A stretch of 64,000 nt of DNA from contig OY992840.1 in the NCBI GenBank assembly GCA_963921425.1, positions 4,280,501 through 4,344,500 of the forward strand, in the 5' to 3' direction. Source of the stretch: Dryas octopetala (taxonomy: Eukaryota > Streptophyta > Magnoliopsida > Rosales > Rosaceae). The notes under the pieces were generated by a model. The model worked only from the letters and a program-made list of their open reading frames with translations. It did not search any database and was not told the origin of the DNA. Numbering within the stretch: position 1 is the first letter of the stretch; each line of letters starts with the position of its first letter. The position numbers and the translations under genes are program-made. Positions 34,231 through 45,857 of the stretch are shown here, in pieces.

Positions 34231-37200
34231 TCGGCCGAAATGAATTTCTAGTAACTAACTTCTACCATTAGAAGTTTAGAGTTAAGCTCTAGTACCGTTG
34301 AGTGTGATTTTGGTAATTATCAAGTTGGAATTAATTTTTTAGAATTAAATTCATTGGAGTCAAATTTTCTCTAATTTTTCTAGAGATCAATTTGTTGTTT
34401 TGAGGTTACAGGAAATTAGGATTAACTACTACGAGTTCGTAGGAGTTTTCGGAGAATTATTTGGAGCTTGAGCTATTTTTGGTGATTTAACAAAGTTTGA
34501 AGAAAATACAAAAATAGGAAAAAGAAAAGAATTGATTTGGACGCTGACTAAGATTGATAGCTGCCACGTAGCGCGATTCGTTGGGCGCACTGACGAGGCG
34601 CCCAATAAACACGAACACGCCGAGCTCACGCTGAGCTCTGTGAGAAGCGTTGCACCAGAATTCGGACCTATGATCTAATCTCAACCACACGAGTTTAAGA
34701 GGTGTGATCTAGGCCATCCATTTCTTTAAGGTCGGTCACTGTTCATCCGGGTCAATCTTGACCCGCGTGTTTTGCCAATTGGGTCGGCCCGCCCATTTCG
34801 TCTCACAAGGCTTGTGACTCGTGGGTTTTCTCTTCACCTAGTTCAGATTTTAACCCTCTTTTGAAAGTTCTTGTGCAATTTGTCCCACGTTGGAGATTTA
34901 CAACTTTTTACAACCCTCTAATGCCTATAAATAGAGACTATTGTCCCTCATTTTCACTTGCACCACCAACTGAAGTTAGAGTTTATTACGTTACTCACTC
35001 TTTGGTTATTTGAGAGTCTTTCTAAAAAGAGACATACCAAAATGACATAAACTTCCCATAGTTTAAATTTTTTAGAGTGCAAGGAGGAGTCTCTAAGAGT
35101 GGAGATTTATTATTTCTAACAGCGTAAGTATTTTATTATTTCTACTTTATTTATTTGTTTTTAGGATTTAATTTTAGGATGCATGTTTAGATTAATTAAG
35201 TATGATTAATTCATTAATTAAGCATGCCTAACCTTATTTTTGGAGACTTATTTGTTTAATTAAAGGTTATTAGCATGCTAGGATTAACAAGTTTCAATTG
35301 TAGAGATTAAATTGTATTAATCTAATTTATTTTGAGGATTTTCTTTGAGTTTAAGAAAATAGTCAATTAGTTTGACTTTAACATAAAACTTAAAACTTGT
35401 GAACTCTTAAGTAAATCCTAAAGAGAAGAGTTTAGTCCACTTAGGACTAGAAACTAGCAATGTGTGACTAAAGGAAAGGTCATACCGTCTTCCCTTATTG
35501 TTAATCATCATTAATTTAGAATTTGTTTTCTTTTGTCGACTTTGTTCCTATTGGATTATCCAGTTGCCAAGTTATTAAGAGGTTAAGGTTGTTGTATTGT
35601 CTGTTACGAAGGATTTGCCATGATATGACTGTGAGCGAACGTGGAAAGCTTGTCGAAGAGAATATTTGAAGAACATTGGATTTCAAGTAGGGGGATTTAT
35701 CCTACATTTCTGACTATAGACCTTGTGTGTATGTGTAGTTTTTAAACTGTGATAACATACTATAATGATTATTGTGTTTGGTTTGAGAGTTTTGGTTGTG
35801 TAGTACGTGACCTTGGGTTCAAATCCCTAAGCCTTCTAGAAGAATTGATTTGTACATTATGAGGAGTTTAGCAGGCTAACACGTGGCTACATGTGGCAGT
35901 GATATGGTTTTTCAATTATGAGTTTCTATTTCTATTTACTAAGGCACTCTTGCTATGGATACTATATATTCTCTTTGATTATAGATGGTCATAGTCGTAC
36001 TTAATGTGTATTGACCATTTGAGTTATTGTTATTTATAGGTTATTATGCATGTTTACCATATACTGCTGCAGCTGAGGTGTTAAATCGTTTTTAAGGAAA
36101 TGTTTTGGAACTTTGGAAATCATTCTTTCACAGATAAATGTTTTTAAAGGTTTTCAAACCTAGCAAGGTACCCTGAGGGAAGCTATGATTATATAAGATG
36201 CTTACCCCTACTTTCTTTATTTTGCTTTGTTTCTTCTTTATTGCTTATGCAGATTAATTTGCCTCTTAGAGGAGATCTTGACTGAAGGGGTGCGCAACTT
36301 GGATTCTCTTGTCGGATGTGTCAAGGTATATGTTGTCATGTCTATTACTTTACAACGATTCTTGCTTTTTCCATGGGTGTTTCCCCATTGGGAATCTATT
36401 TTGAACAATATTATTTTGTTTTTATCATTTTGTAAACTTATATGAGTTTTACTTATACTTTGGTAATTCTCCTTTTGGGTGTTGATTTAACTACTCCACC
36501 CTAGTGGATTGGCTATTTTATATTTAGAAAAAATTACAAATTTGGTCCACTTATTTTATACCTAGTTCAATTTTGGTCCACGATCCTTCTTAAATTATGA
36601 TTTTAAATCATTTTGGTTGTGTTTTCTTCAATTATAATTGAAGAATAAGTTATATTTTATCATTTCTTAGTCATAGGAACCAATTTGGAGTATTAAAATT
36701 AAAAAGAATTGAAGTTTGATGAAATTTGAAAAATCTAAAAAAATTTCTACGAAAAATTAGTAGTTTCAGGTACCTTATTTTGGAGACAATTATCTTGAGT
36801 TTTAGAACTCTGATTTAAATGATCTTTATATAGGGTTGTAAAGAGGAGATGCATAGCTTTAAAACAATTATATGTTTGCTGAATTTGGCTGAGATTTGAT
36901 AGGGTAAAAGGCGGAACAAATTTGAGAAAACAAATCTAGACCTTTATTGGACAAGTGAAACAATTAGTGGACTAAAACAAAATTTAAAAAAGATCGTGGA
37001 CCAAAATTGAACTATGTATAAAATAAGTGGACCAAATCTGTAATTTCTTCTTATATTTACGTATTTATTTTGATCTTATTATTTCCTTAAAAGATCATGT
37101 TGTGTAATGAGTACTCAAATCCAACCCGATCCATTTAAATTCAAAAGGCTCAACCCTTCCTGAGCGTCTTGGGGGATTAATGCCGGTTTTGTTTTGTGTT

Positions 37201-37261
37201 AATCTCTAGGGGTACTGAGAGAGGATGCCTCTGTCGCATACTCGAGGTTCGGGGTATGACA
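34230..37261 (+). mobile_element. Ty3/Gypsy-type solo LTR interrupting a minisatellite
   Basis: Ends GGTTCGGGGTATGACA, a typical chromovirus LTR 3' end. A TATA (CTATAAATAG, near 34926-34935) lies inside. Homology with the minus-strand LTR at 1-792 starts by about 34235. No second LTR or domain is present, and about 2.5 kb remain after subtracting the nested MITE. The exact left end is uncertain: a TG at 34237-34238 and a CAAGT word at 34321-34325 (matching CAAGT at 37262) give alternative boundaries, the second perhaps by chance because the array is rich in CAAGT. Confidence 0.65.
36527..37050. mobile_element. Mutator-like MITE with 9-bp target duplication TTATATTTA
   Basis: Perfect 9-bp direct repeats TTATATTTA flank it (36518-36526 and 37051-37059). 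TIRs of roughly 80 bases begin GAAAAAATTACAAATTTGG and the complement GAAGAAATTACAGATTTGG. Long TIRs and a 9-bp duplication define Mutator-like elements. No coding sequence. It is nested in the solo LTR. Confidence 0.88.
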
Positions 37262-37312
37262 CAAGTTCGGTCATAATCAAGCTCGGTTGCAATCAAGTTC
37301 GGCTACGGCCAT
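37262..37312. repeat. 16-bp minisatellite, right part
   Basis: Three further units like AATCAAGCTCGGTTGC directly after the solo LTR, continuing the array at 34116-34230. Confidence 0.7.
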
Positions 37313-37484
37313 CAATTAAGTGAGGTTGCTATATGTATACGACCGTCCATGTGGTCGATGGTCGTAAGAACATTCAACCTAAATATTCACTTCTTAATTG
37401 TTCGAAATAGAGGTCAACCTAAATTAGAATCAAGATATAAATCATTTCAAAGCCCATTTTCTAACTTTATATGGCCGTCGAGCT

Positions 37485-37725
37485 ACAGCCTAAATTTAGT
37501 GAGGCCTGAGCACTAGAACTCGACCTGTAATCGCGGCCTAAATTTAGTGCAGCCTGAGCACTAGAACTTAGCCTGAAATTGTTGCCTAAGTTTATTGACG
37601 GCCTGAGTACTAAAACTCAACCTGAAAATGCAGCCTAAATACATCTCAATCCAGGCCGCACAAGGATTAATACATATTAATCGCGGCCTAAATACATCTT
37701 AATTCAGGCCGCACAAGGATATCTA
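37485..37725. repeat. ~54-bp minisatellite
   Basis: Three units built on GCCTAAATTTAGTG, then GCCTGAGCACTAGAACT, followed by two related units with GCCTAAATACATCT, then CAGGCCGCACAAGGAT. The two unit types share the GCGGCCTAAAT junction. Confidence 0.75.
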
Positions 37726-38128
37726 TCATATGATTAATTATCAACCCAAACTCACTCTAACTGTCAGATTGTACCCTAAAATATATTTTGGCCAGGCAAA
37801 ATTTCGGTTCAAACAATATACATTTATTTAAATCATATACATCTATATATATTCTTGTTGGAGGTCGCTGTGTCCCAGGGGCTTTGTCGTCTATTTGATA
37901 ATTAGTATATCATGGTTAATTGTATTACTTAAACATCTTAGACATATATTAGACATATATCTATATAGACAGATAGCAACCCCAGTGCTTGCAATCAATA
38001 GTGTAGATCGACATGCAGCTGTGAGTCACCTTCTTAATTGCCTTGCCTTTTTGTTTTAAAACTTATTTGACCTTACTAGAAAGGAGACTCAACTATAAGT
38101 AGATTTTATTGCTCTCTGTACTAGTGTA
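37726..38128. other. Intergenic, nothing recognised
   Basis: AT-rich sequence with no supportable exon or repeat. Confidence 0.4.
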
Positions 38129-38136
38129 CGTATAAT

Positions 38137-39714
38137 TAGGGGTGGGTTCGGTCCGGTTACCCCCCAAACCGGCAACCGACCGGACCCCCCTCAGATTACC
38201 CTTTTGGTTACCGAGACCGAAACCGAAATGTCGGTAAACTGGCACTTGGTTGGACCGGCATTTTCGGTCGGCTCGGCTCGATATGGGCCTTGACCGACAT
38301 GGTGCAACGAATGGGTGGCGAGAGGGCAGCGAGACAGAGGGTTTTCAGTTTTAAGCAACAACCCAATCCATTTATATAATTAGATGGAGAATGAAGAGAG
38401 GATAAACTTTGATACTTGAGTCGACGGAAAATACCGCCGGAATTTGAAGAAATCCGGCGAGGAAGGCACGGCTTGGAGCGATGATTCCGTCGCGTGGGGA
38501 GGCCGGGCGAGCTGGGTGGCGGCTGGGTTGTGTTGGCGTCGACTTGGGGAGTCGACCAATGGCCTTGGATTGCTGGGAGGTGGCCGGCGACGGTGAATCT
38601 TGGCTGGGCAGGGTCACGCAGGGAGAGAAAGTGAGAGAGAATGAGAGAGGAAATGGTTTCAGAGAAAATAAAGAGGAAGATAAGAATAAGGAGGAAGGTG
38701 GGGCATTGGGCAGTGCGCACGCACAAAGAAAAAAGGGTTTAGATGAGGGCTATATAGGTCTGTTTCTTTTAGAAGTGAGCAAATGTCAATTTCTAGTTGT
38801 AGCTGTATGTGTCAGTAATTTTTATGGGAACAAACCTTTTTGGTTTAGAGAAGTATAAAAAAGAATGGGGAAGAAAGAGAAAAGAAAAAAAATTAGTATT
38901 TTAGTAATTTAGACATTAGGTATTTTGGGATTTGGGGTTGGAGTTTTTACTTTGTATTAAATATATTTTATAATTTATATAAAACATATTTTATATAATA
39001 CATTTCTATACTTTAAATATTTATATAGACTATAGTTATTAGTTATTAGTTATACACTATTATCATATTATATCATACTAAACATCTATATAAACAATAG
39101 TTATTAGTTATAAACCAACTATAAATTATTGAATTATTATCAATTATATATAGTCTTATGGTATATAGTATATCAGTATAGGATATAATAAGCCTTATAA
39201 GGTATAAGATTTGATAAAATACACAATAGGGTTTAGGGTATGAAATATAAGAATAGGATATAGGGTTTAATATTTAGTTTATAGTTATATGGTATAAATT
39301 GTTTAGGATATGTTATAATATTAGTTTAGGGTATTTTTAATTAGTTTTTATATAGAAATGTATTATATAAATTAAAAAACATATAAATTATTAATTATAG
39401 GGTTTAGGGTATAGAAAGGGTTTAGGGTTTAGGGTTTATAAATTTATATATTTTTTATATAAATTATAAAAATGTATATAAATGTATATAGAAAGGTATT
39501 TTAGGATATAGAAATGTATAAAAATGTAATATTTAAATTAAATGTTATATATATTTTAGGATATAGAAAGGGCTCGGTTCAGTAAACCGACGGTACGGTT
39601 CGGTTGGCAAACTGATATCTCGGTACGGTTTCTCTCCGGTACGGTTATTCTCGGCATCGGTTAGAGCGGTTTCGGGTACGGTCTCGGTTTTTCGGTCAAA
39701 CTAACCCAGCCCTA
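38137..39714. mobile_element. Non-autonomous hAT element, target duplication CGTATAAT
   Basis: Perfect 8-bp direct repeats CGTATAAT flank it (38129-38136 and 39715-39722). The left end TAGGGGTGGGTT and the complement of the right end TAGGGCTGGGTT form the TIR. Subterminal CGGTT / AACCG words are arrayed on both sides. The 38.2-38.8 kb part is GC-rich with overlapping open frames on both strands (the longest 172 codons, minus) without a domain; this could be a captured host fragment. A TTTAGGG cluster lies near 39405-39438. Confidence 0.85.
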
Positions 39715-39722
39715 CGTATAAT

Positions 39723-40029
39723 TAATAGTTATTGAAGTGTATTAAGTGAAAGAAAAGGACATGCTTTAGTGGTTGGCTTGAGAGGAGTGTAACTATCTAA
39801 CAGATAAAAGAAAAGACAAGAGTTTTAACAAACTTGAAGTGAAAAAGCAGTACCTACAGTCAACAAGATAGAGCAATGCTTTTTACTTATCCTCCTCCCT
39901 CTTCTCTCTTGCTCTTCTTTCACTTTTCTTCTGCTCTTTTGTTTGAAAGTAATTACCCTCATCACCCCCATGCATGGTTATTATTATCATTATTATATAT
40001 ATATATATTGCTATTACACTTGCTGCCCA
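39723..40029. other. Intergenic, nothing recognised
   Basis: Pyrimidine-rich stretch and a TA run near 39993-40005. No gene. Confidence 0.4.
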
Positions 40030-41035
40030 AGGAACCGTTGCTTAGGGTGGAGTGCACGGAAAGCAAAGCCTTGCCGCCTCCCTCTTCGCCGCCGCCTTAC
40101 ACTTCTAGGAATTCTTCCCATATAAATACAACTCGCATCCTCTCATTTCATCATCCAGCAATTGAGCAATCAACTCTTGCATTCGAAAATTCTTAGAGAG
40201 CTAGAGAGAAGAGGAGAAGAGGAAGAAGGAGAGGAAGCTAGCACCGCCGCCGGCCGCCCTAGAGCATTAGCTGCCGCCCTCAGCCACCGCAAGGCCTCCA
40301 ATCGGTTTCTTTTTGTTCTTTCCCTTCCTCTAGTTGTTCTTGTTATTTTCTTCCATTGTTTTGTAGACATGGTGATATTTAATCTAGTTTTCCTTTTAGT
40401 TATGAATTTATTTTTTTTATTTATGATTAAATAGTCATTTTTGACATGTTAGAGTGAGGATGAAATTCTTATCAAAGTTAAACTATATCACCGTGACATG
40501 AAACTTAGTGGTCAACTCAAGATCATGCACACATAACATTATTACTTAGTATTAAATTCTTAATTCTGAATAAATGGCATGTTAGATTGTTTGCCTTTTA
40601 GGATTGATCACCCTAGGTTATTTGCATCTGACTATCTGTCCAAGGTATTTACACGTTCAAGAACTTATTTAGAAAATCCCTAGCTAGGTATTGAAATTTA
40701 CATGATGTTCTAGGCTGATTTCTGTCAAGAACTTAGGATCAAAACCTTTGTGTTCTTCGGTTTTTGTTGGAATTAATATGAACATGACCTTTTAATTCAA
40801 ATATCGTTAATTTAGATTCAGTTTCTACTTGTAAATTTACTTTATGCTTATAAATTATGTTTATTGCTTTCTTTATTGCTTCCTTAGATTAGAATAGTGT
40901 TACCTTATGCGTTTTACAATTTATACTCGTATTATTTCAATTAATTCTAAAAATTACCTTTGTTCTGATTTTATCTTTACATTTAATTATTATTTAATTA
41001 CATGATTTTGATTTCACATCCATCACTTGCACATT
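40030..41035 (+). repeat. LTR-like dispersed repeat with its own TATA box (copy 2)
   Basis: Second copy of the 14.6 kb repeat, alike from CTTAGGGTGGAGTG through a TATA (TATAAATA, 40121-40128), GAGAGAAGAG leader, GTAGACATG and TTTAATCTAGTTTTCCTT to about 40640, then more weakly. Open frames (Pro/Ser-rich) in the leader are not domains. Confidence 0.55.
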
Positions 41036-42303
41036 CACTTTCACTCATCGTATAACCATCACATCAACCTCGGCCACACTACTGTAAGACCTTGCAACCA
41101 AGGCAACAAAACCCTTGTGGCCAAGAATTGTTTCGTCCTCGGTCCACGTACGGTTGGCTAATCGGAAGTTAGATTCAGTGCAAATCAACAAGTTGTACAC
41201 CCAGCCCTTAACTTGGCTGCGTACTGGCACGCCTAATGCACACAGAAGAACATAGTTTCCCAGATTCACGACCTAAGTGACACGTGGCCACATGAAATTA
41301 TAGGCAAACAATAATCCATATAACAAGTAATTCATAATAGTGGATTATCATTTTCTTCCACGTACACGACATTTGACAATAATTTGGACCTAGATCCTCT
41401 TGTAATCGATCCCAAGTCTTTCTCTCCTCTTGTTTTGATCTCAGCTATCTAATTTCATTAAACCAAATCTAATGGCTCTCTCTCAATCCCACATCAGCAA
41501 GAAACCATATCCCAGTAAACTCCTGTACATTTCGGCGCCTCTCATAGTTCATTTTCTTCTTTTTATTTTAATTTTTTTTGGTAATGATCATAGTTCATCT
41601 CCTTGCATCATCCCCAAATCCCATTAAGAAGACATCCGTTTTCTTTGCTGGTTTATGTGTATATTCCACCTTGGCTCAGCACCCCCTTTACTTTTTTTAC
41701 TGAATTTTTAACCAAATGTACAAGTTGACTTCTGATATGTTTTTGACCCTTCGACTAAAATTCTAAAACATAGAATGAGTTACATGTATGTAATTGGAAT
41801 CAAAAAATTTAAAAGCCTCATGCATGTATATTGTCTTGATCTTATTATTAGATCTAGAATCTTAATTAAGAGAGAAAACAAAATATATATGCATATTTCT
41901 TTTAATCCGTTACATTTTGGTTTCGTGAATTATAGTTTCTCACAGTAGGTTAGGGTCTCTCAAGTCCTACAGTGCACAATTCTCTTGAGTCTCTTAATTA
42001 AAGGTGATGGCCCCCTTGTTCGAATCCATCAACAAATTAAACCCATTACAGAGATAACCTATTAGACTATCCCACCAAACTTTTGCAGGAAATTTGATAA
42101 ATTGCGTTGTGAATTTTGCTCATATATATTTCGCATCGGCAGATATATAAATTAAAGAATGTTTTTTTTTTTTTTGGCCAAGATAAATTAAAGAATGTTA
42201 ACGGCTCCAGTTAGGTGGATGTGATTTAATTTTTGATTGTGTGGTTTTATTTTAGATTATCTATCTATCTATCTATATCTTATCTATATATATAAAGCAA
42301 AGG
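41036..42303. other. Intergenic, no gene supported
   Basis: A 51-codon open frame at 41472-41627 (MALSQSHIS start, hydrophobic middle) has no family signature. A CTAT tetranucleotide run is at 42258-42275, beside the hAT target site. Confidence 0.4.
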
Positions 42304-42940
42304 CAGGGCCGGTCCGAGGATTTAGGTGGCCCTGGCCGAGAAAAAAATTTGAGGCCCTTTGCCCATTTAATAACTAAAATTAATTGACCAAAAAATCAAT
42401 AAGCAATTTCTAACTTGATACCCATCAATTTAGTAAGAGAAATTAAAAAAATAAAACTGATTTGAATTAATTGAAAATCTTTAAGTACACAAAAACTAGA
42501 ATTAGTTTTAAAGATAACTAATACATGTAGCAAGATTTAGGCTGCAAGTAGCAAGTTTCTTGGCAATCTATATTCCAAATTCTTTGCTAATTAACAAACC
42601 TTTGTTATCAAATTAGTAAGCTTCCTTACTCCTCGATATTAATTAAAGGAGGCAAAGTGTAAAGCAACTAAGAGAAATAGTCAAATGGATGAAGGAGACC
42701 CTGGACTGTGAGACTGAGAGTGATGAAGAGGAATGAATAGTCAACAAGGAATAGTTAGAGAAGAAAAATGATTAGAGGAATAGTCAATAGATGAAGAAGG
42801 CCTACACTAAAAGTAGGAATAGTCAAAAAAAATTTATTTTATTTTTTTTAATTAAAAAGCCCAACTTAGAAGTTGGAGGCCCTTTGGGTGGGTGGGCCCT
42901 AGGCGGTCGCCTAGCTCGCCTACCCTCAGGGTTGGCCCTG
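42304..42940. mobile_element. Non-autonomous hAT element, target duplication AGCAAAGG
   Basis: Perfect 8-bp direct repeats AGCAAAGG flank it (42296-42303 and 42941-42948). The left end CAGGGCCGGTCC and the complement of the right end CAGGGCCAACCC match the widespread plant hAT terminus. 637 bp, AT-rich interior, no transposase. Confidence 0.9.
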
Positions 42941-43191
42941 AGCAAAGGCTCCCTTTAAGTGAAATTTTCAAATATTCAAACATGCCAAGCACCCACAAAA
43001 ACATAGCATCCACCCAAATCGTAGATAAATAATTCAACATATGCTCAATAAAAAGAGCCAATTGATATACTAGCCTCGCACATGTCGAGAGGCTAGTATA
43101 TAATAACGTGAGAATAGGAGAAATTGAACGTAGAGGAAAGAAATGAAGGTCTTTAGAATAGCAGAGGGAATAAATAATTACGCTCATTTTT

Positions 43192-43713
43192 TAAGCAAAT
43201 AGACAGCGGGAATAAATAATTATGCTTTTTTTATTTTAGGCTTAATTACAGCAATATTGAAAGAACATTCTAAAACAAATACCACCACGTATTATAAAAT
43301 TTCGTTGTGTATTTGCTATTATTTATTAACATTATTGTAGTAGTGGTTTAACCCCCTAAAGTAGAGAAGTAATGTTAAACCACAATATTAACAAAACATG
43401 ACTACTGCTTTCAACTCATAAGTCATAACTCATAAGTGATGATTTAGACCGCGGGAATAAATAATTATGCTTTTTAGTTTAGGCTTAATTACAGCAATTT
43501 TTAAAGAACATTCTAAAAACAAATACCACCACGTATTATAAAATTCCGTGGTGTATTTGCTATTATTTACTGACATTATTGTAAGTTTAACCCCCTAAAA
43601 CAAAGGTGACACCAACATATATATAAGCCAAAAGTAGAGAAGTAATGTTAAACCACAATATTAACAAAACATGACTACTGCTTTCAACTCATAACTCATA
43701 AGTGATGATTAAT
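43192..43713. repeat. Two-copy tandem duplication with internal hairpin
   Basis: 43200-43450 and 43451-43713 share GGGAATAAATAATTATGCTT, AGGCTTAATTACAGCAAT, AATGTTAAACCACAATATTA and GACTACTGCTTTCAACTCAT. The second copy has a clean hairpin (AATACCACCACG with CGTGGTGTATT, 43527-43561) that is degraded in the first. It abuts the 3' end of the hypothetical gene. Confidence 0.75.
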
Positions 43714-44235
43714 TTAGACCAGTCCTGCACCAGCTTCAAGATCTTCTATGCCATCATCATCAACTCTCATCATCTCCACTTCTTGTGGTATTGGGCCTTG
43801 TGGCCCAAATGCTAGCCGGCCCACAATGCTTGACCTTATTCTAAGACTATAAACCTGAATAGTGATAAGGACAGCATGAAGCCAATTGAGAAAGCGTTTG
43901 AGCACATTGAAGCAAAAGGGTATGGCTCTGATAATTGGGTAGGCATGGCAAGACCGATCTTGTGGAAGGAAAAGCAGAGCAGTCATTTGAGCAAAAGCCT
44001 GAGGGACAGGGACTCTCTTGTCGATGAAGGGAGAGGCCAGAATGAAAATTCCAACAACACATAGCTTCATCCAAGTGGGTAGGTAGGGTCGCCCAATTCT
44101 GATGATGTGGAATGGGTCCCACTCCCAAGACATAGCACATGCAGATTTTGCCTTGTTCACTACCAAGAAGATCGCATACCAAAAATCATTGTCATCGGAT
44201 GATATACTCATAACGTGAGTTCGAGAGTTTAACAT
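43714..44235 (-). CDS. Hypothetical protein, 173 codons, unrecognised
   Basis: Uninterrupted frame from ATG 44235, or more likely 44211 (MSISSDDNDFWYAIF, 165 residues), to TAA at 43714. A minus-strand TATA (TATATAA at 44321-44327) lies about 90-115 bases upstream, so the gene layout is sensible. Two hydrophobic stretches (LCVVGIFILASPF, and FLNWLHAVLITIQVYSL) could be membrane-associated. The C-terminus is acidic (VDDDGIEDLEAGAG). I recognise no family. It may be the remaining exon of a larger gene. A 62-codon plus-strand frame overlaps it and is weaker. Confidence 0.4.
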   Translation of the reverse strand: MLNSRTHVMSISSDDNDFWYAIFLVVNKAKSACAMSWEWDPFHIIRIGRPYLPTWMKLCVVGIFILASPFIDKRVPVPQAFAQMTALLFLPQDRSCHAYPIIRAIPFCFNVLKRFLNWLHAVLITIQVYSLRIRSSIVGRLAFGPQGPIPQEVEMMRVDDDGIEDLEAGAGLV

Positions 44236-44320
44236 AAAAATTTGAGAGTTTAAGAGTTTAACGTAAAAATTTGAGCATTCAACTTAAAATTGATGATAAT
44301 GGGTGAAGAGATGTATAACC

Positions 44321-44327
44321 TTATATA
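44321..44327 (-). promoter_or_regulatory. TATA box candidate of the hypothetical gene
   Basis: TATATAA on the minus strand, 87-117 bases upstream of the two possible start codons. Confidence 0.4.
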
Positions 44328-45385
44328 CTGAAAAAACAGTGTGTACGGATAAGCTATTTAATAATAATAATAATAATTATTATTATTATAGTTATTTTGG
44401 ATTAATATAAGATATGGGATCTCACGTGATTGCGCCATGCTTGTTGTCACTGCTAATATTTACATGCATGCTGGGGTGGCAATTGGAAATACGCGTAGTC
44501 CCCAAATTTAAAGGCAAGACTTGCTCCCAGTGGAACTGTACCCAAGCTGCAGACAGCTGCTAATTATATATGAATTTATGATTGTGATGATATATTCTGA
44601 ATTTAAATTTCTTTGTTTCTTTTTTAAAAGAAAAGAAAATGTATTTGATTTTGAAATACATACGTGTAGTGATTATCTAACCAATTACATGTTCCTAATT
44701 GAAACTAAGTTGAAACTTCCTTGACATTTTCTCTTCGGCTTGACACACTCAGCAATATGTAATATATATGTGTTACTGTGTATGCATGCAAGCTGGCACG
44801 TAATTAACGCAAAGGGCTGCATAGTGTTTGTGGATAATGATGCATATTCATCAACATTAATAGCCTAATATAGGGGACTCTAGCTAATTTAGCATATAAA
44901 TGATGACAAATTGACATATTACTATATTAGCTGAGTTGCTACATCTTCATTTCTTCAATTTAATTCCAGATATATAGTAATTAACCTCAGTATTCCGCGA
45001 TTAATGCAATATGCCTTCTAAGATTGACAAGGGTTCATAAAAGACGGGGATTTATAAATTCATTAGATAGAATCCACGCACACACTATATGTTAATTTAA
45101 AATTTAAATGACATAGGAGTTTAAAGGGAAACTGCGTGTGTTTGGATAAGAGTGTAGTTAATTACTTTTTGAGAATATGTAATTACTATATTATTTCCAC
45201 CGTTTGTCTCTTTTAAAGAATTAAAATTTAGATTTTCGAAAATGATTGTGGGTCAATTATACAAAAATCAATAAAATAATTTCAAATATCAAAATGGTAA
45301 AATGAAATTAAAAAAAAAAAAAAAAAAACAAGTTAAGTAATAATCGGACAAAAAACAAAAAGGAAACTACGAATTATGCCATGCT
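44328..45385. other. Intergenic, nothing recognised
   Basis: Contains an AAT/ATT palindromic microsatellite (about 44350-44390) and an A-run near 45310-45328. No exon supported. Confidence 0.45.
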
Positions 45386-45690
45386 GACACGCTGTTGATG
45401 TCAGCAGTGTCCAAGTTTTTAAAATTACATAAAAGTCAATAACAACCACAAGTTGACACAATAATGACATCAGCAGTGTTCAATTTTTAAATACTACATA
45501 TAGGTCAATAACAACCACAAGCTGACACGTGACAATTTTAGATTAAAGTAACTAACTAACTACCACTGACTTTAATCCACTGTAATCATGTTAAATTTTT
45601 AAAAATTACATATCAGTCAATAACAACCACAAGCTAACACGTGGCAATTTTAGGTTAAAGAAACTAATTAGTTAACTAACTACCATTAAC
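45386..45690. repeat. Three-copy tandem repeat
   Basis: Three units sharing TTTTTAAAATTACATA-like sequence, GTCAATAACAACCACAAG and CTGACACGTGACAATTTTAG. The units vary from about 75 to 125 bases. Confidence 0.65.
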
Positions 45691-45857
45691 GTTAAGAGTG
45701 CTTATATTCCATTTCCCACCCCCTTATCCAATTTTCCCACCCACCATTAAATTTGAAAAAAAATATAAAAACACTCTTCATATCTCTCATTATTTCTATA
45801 ATACCTTTTGATATACCAACTCAAGCACATACCTACTAAACAATCTTCTCACCCCCT

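Noticed and set aside
34321-37266. CAAGT pair as a target duplication of the solo LTR
   Set aside because: The array around it is full of CAAGT, and homology to the window-edge LTR starts before 34321, so the match may be accidental. The boundary is left open.
38208-38858. 172- and 125-codon frames on opposite strands
   Set aside because: They overlap each other inside a hAT element with intact ends; composition explains the openness. Kept only as a possible captured segment.
41472-41627. 51-codon frame with a hydrophobic centre
   Set aside because: No promoter, homology or splice support; length is within chance for this region.
43876-44064. 62-codon plus-strand frame opposite the hypothetical gene
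   Set aside because: Shorter than the minus-strand frame and without promoter or domain.
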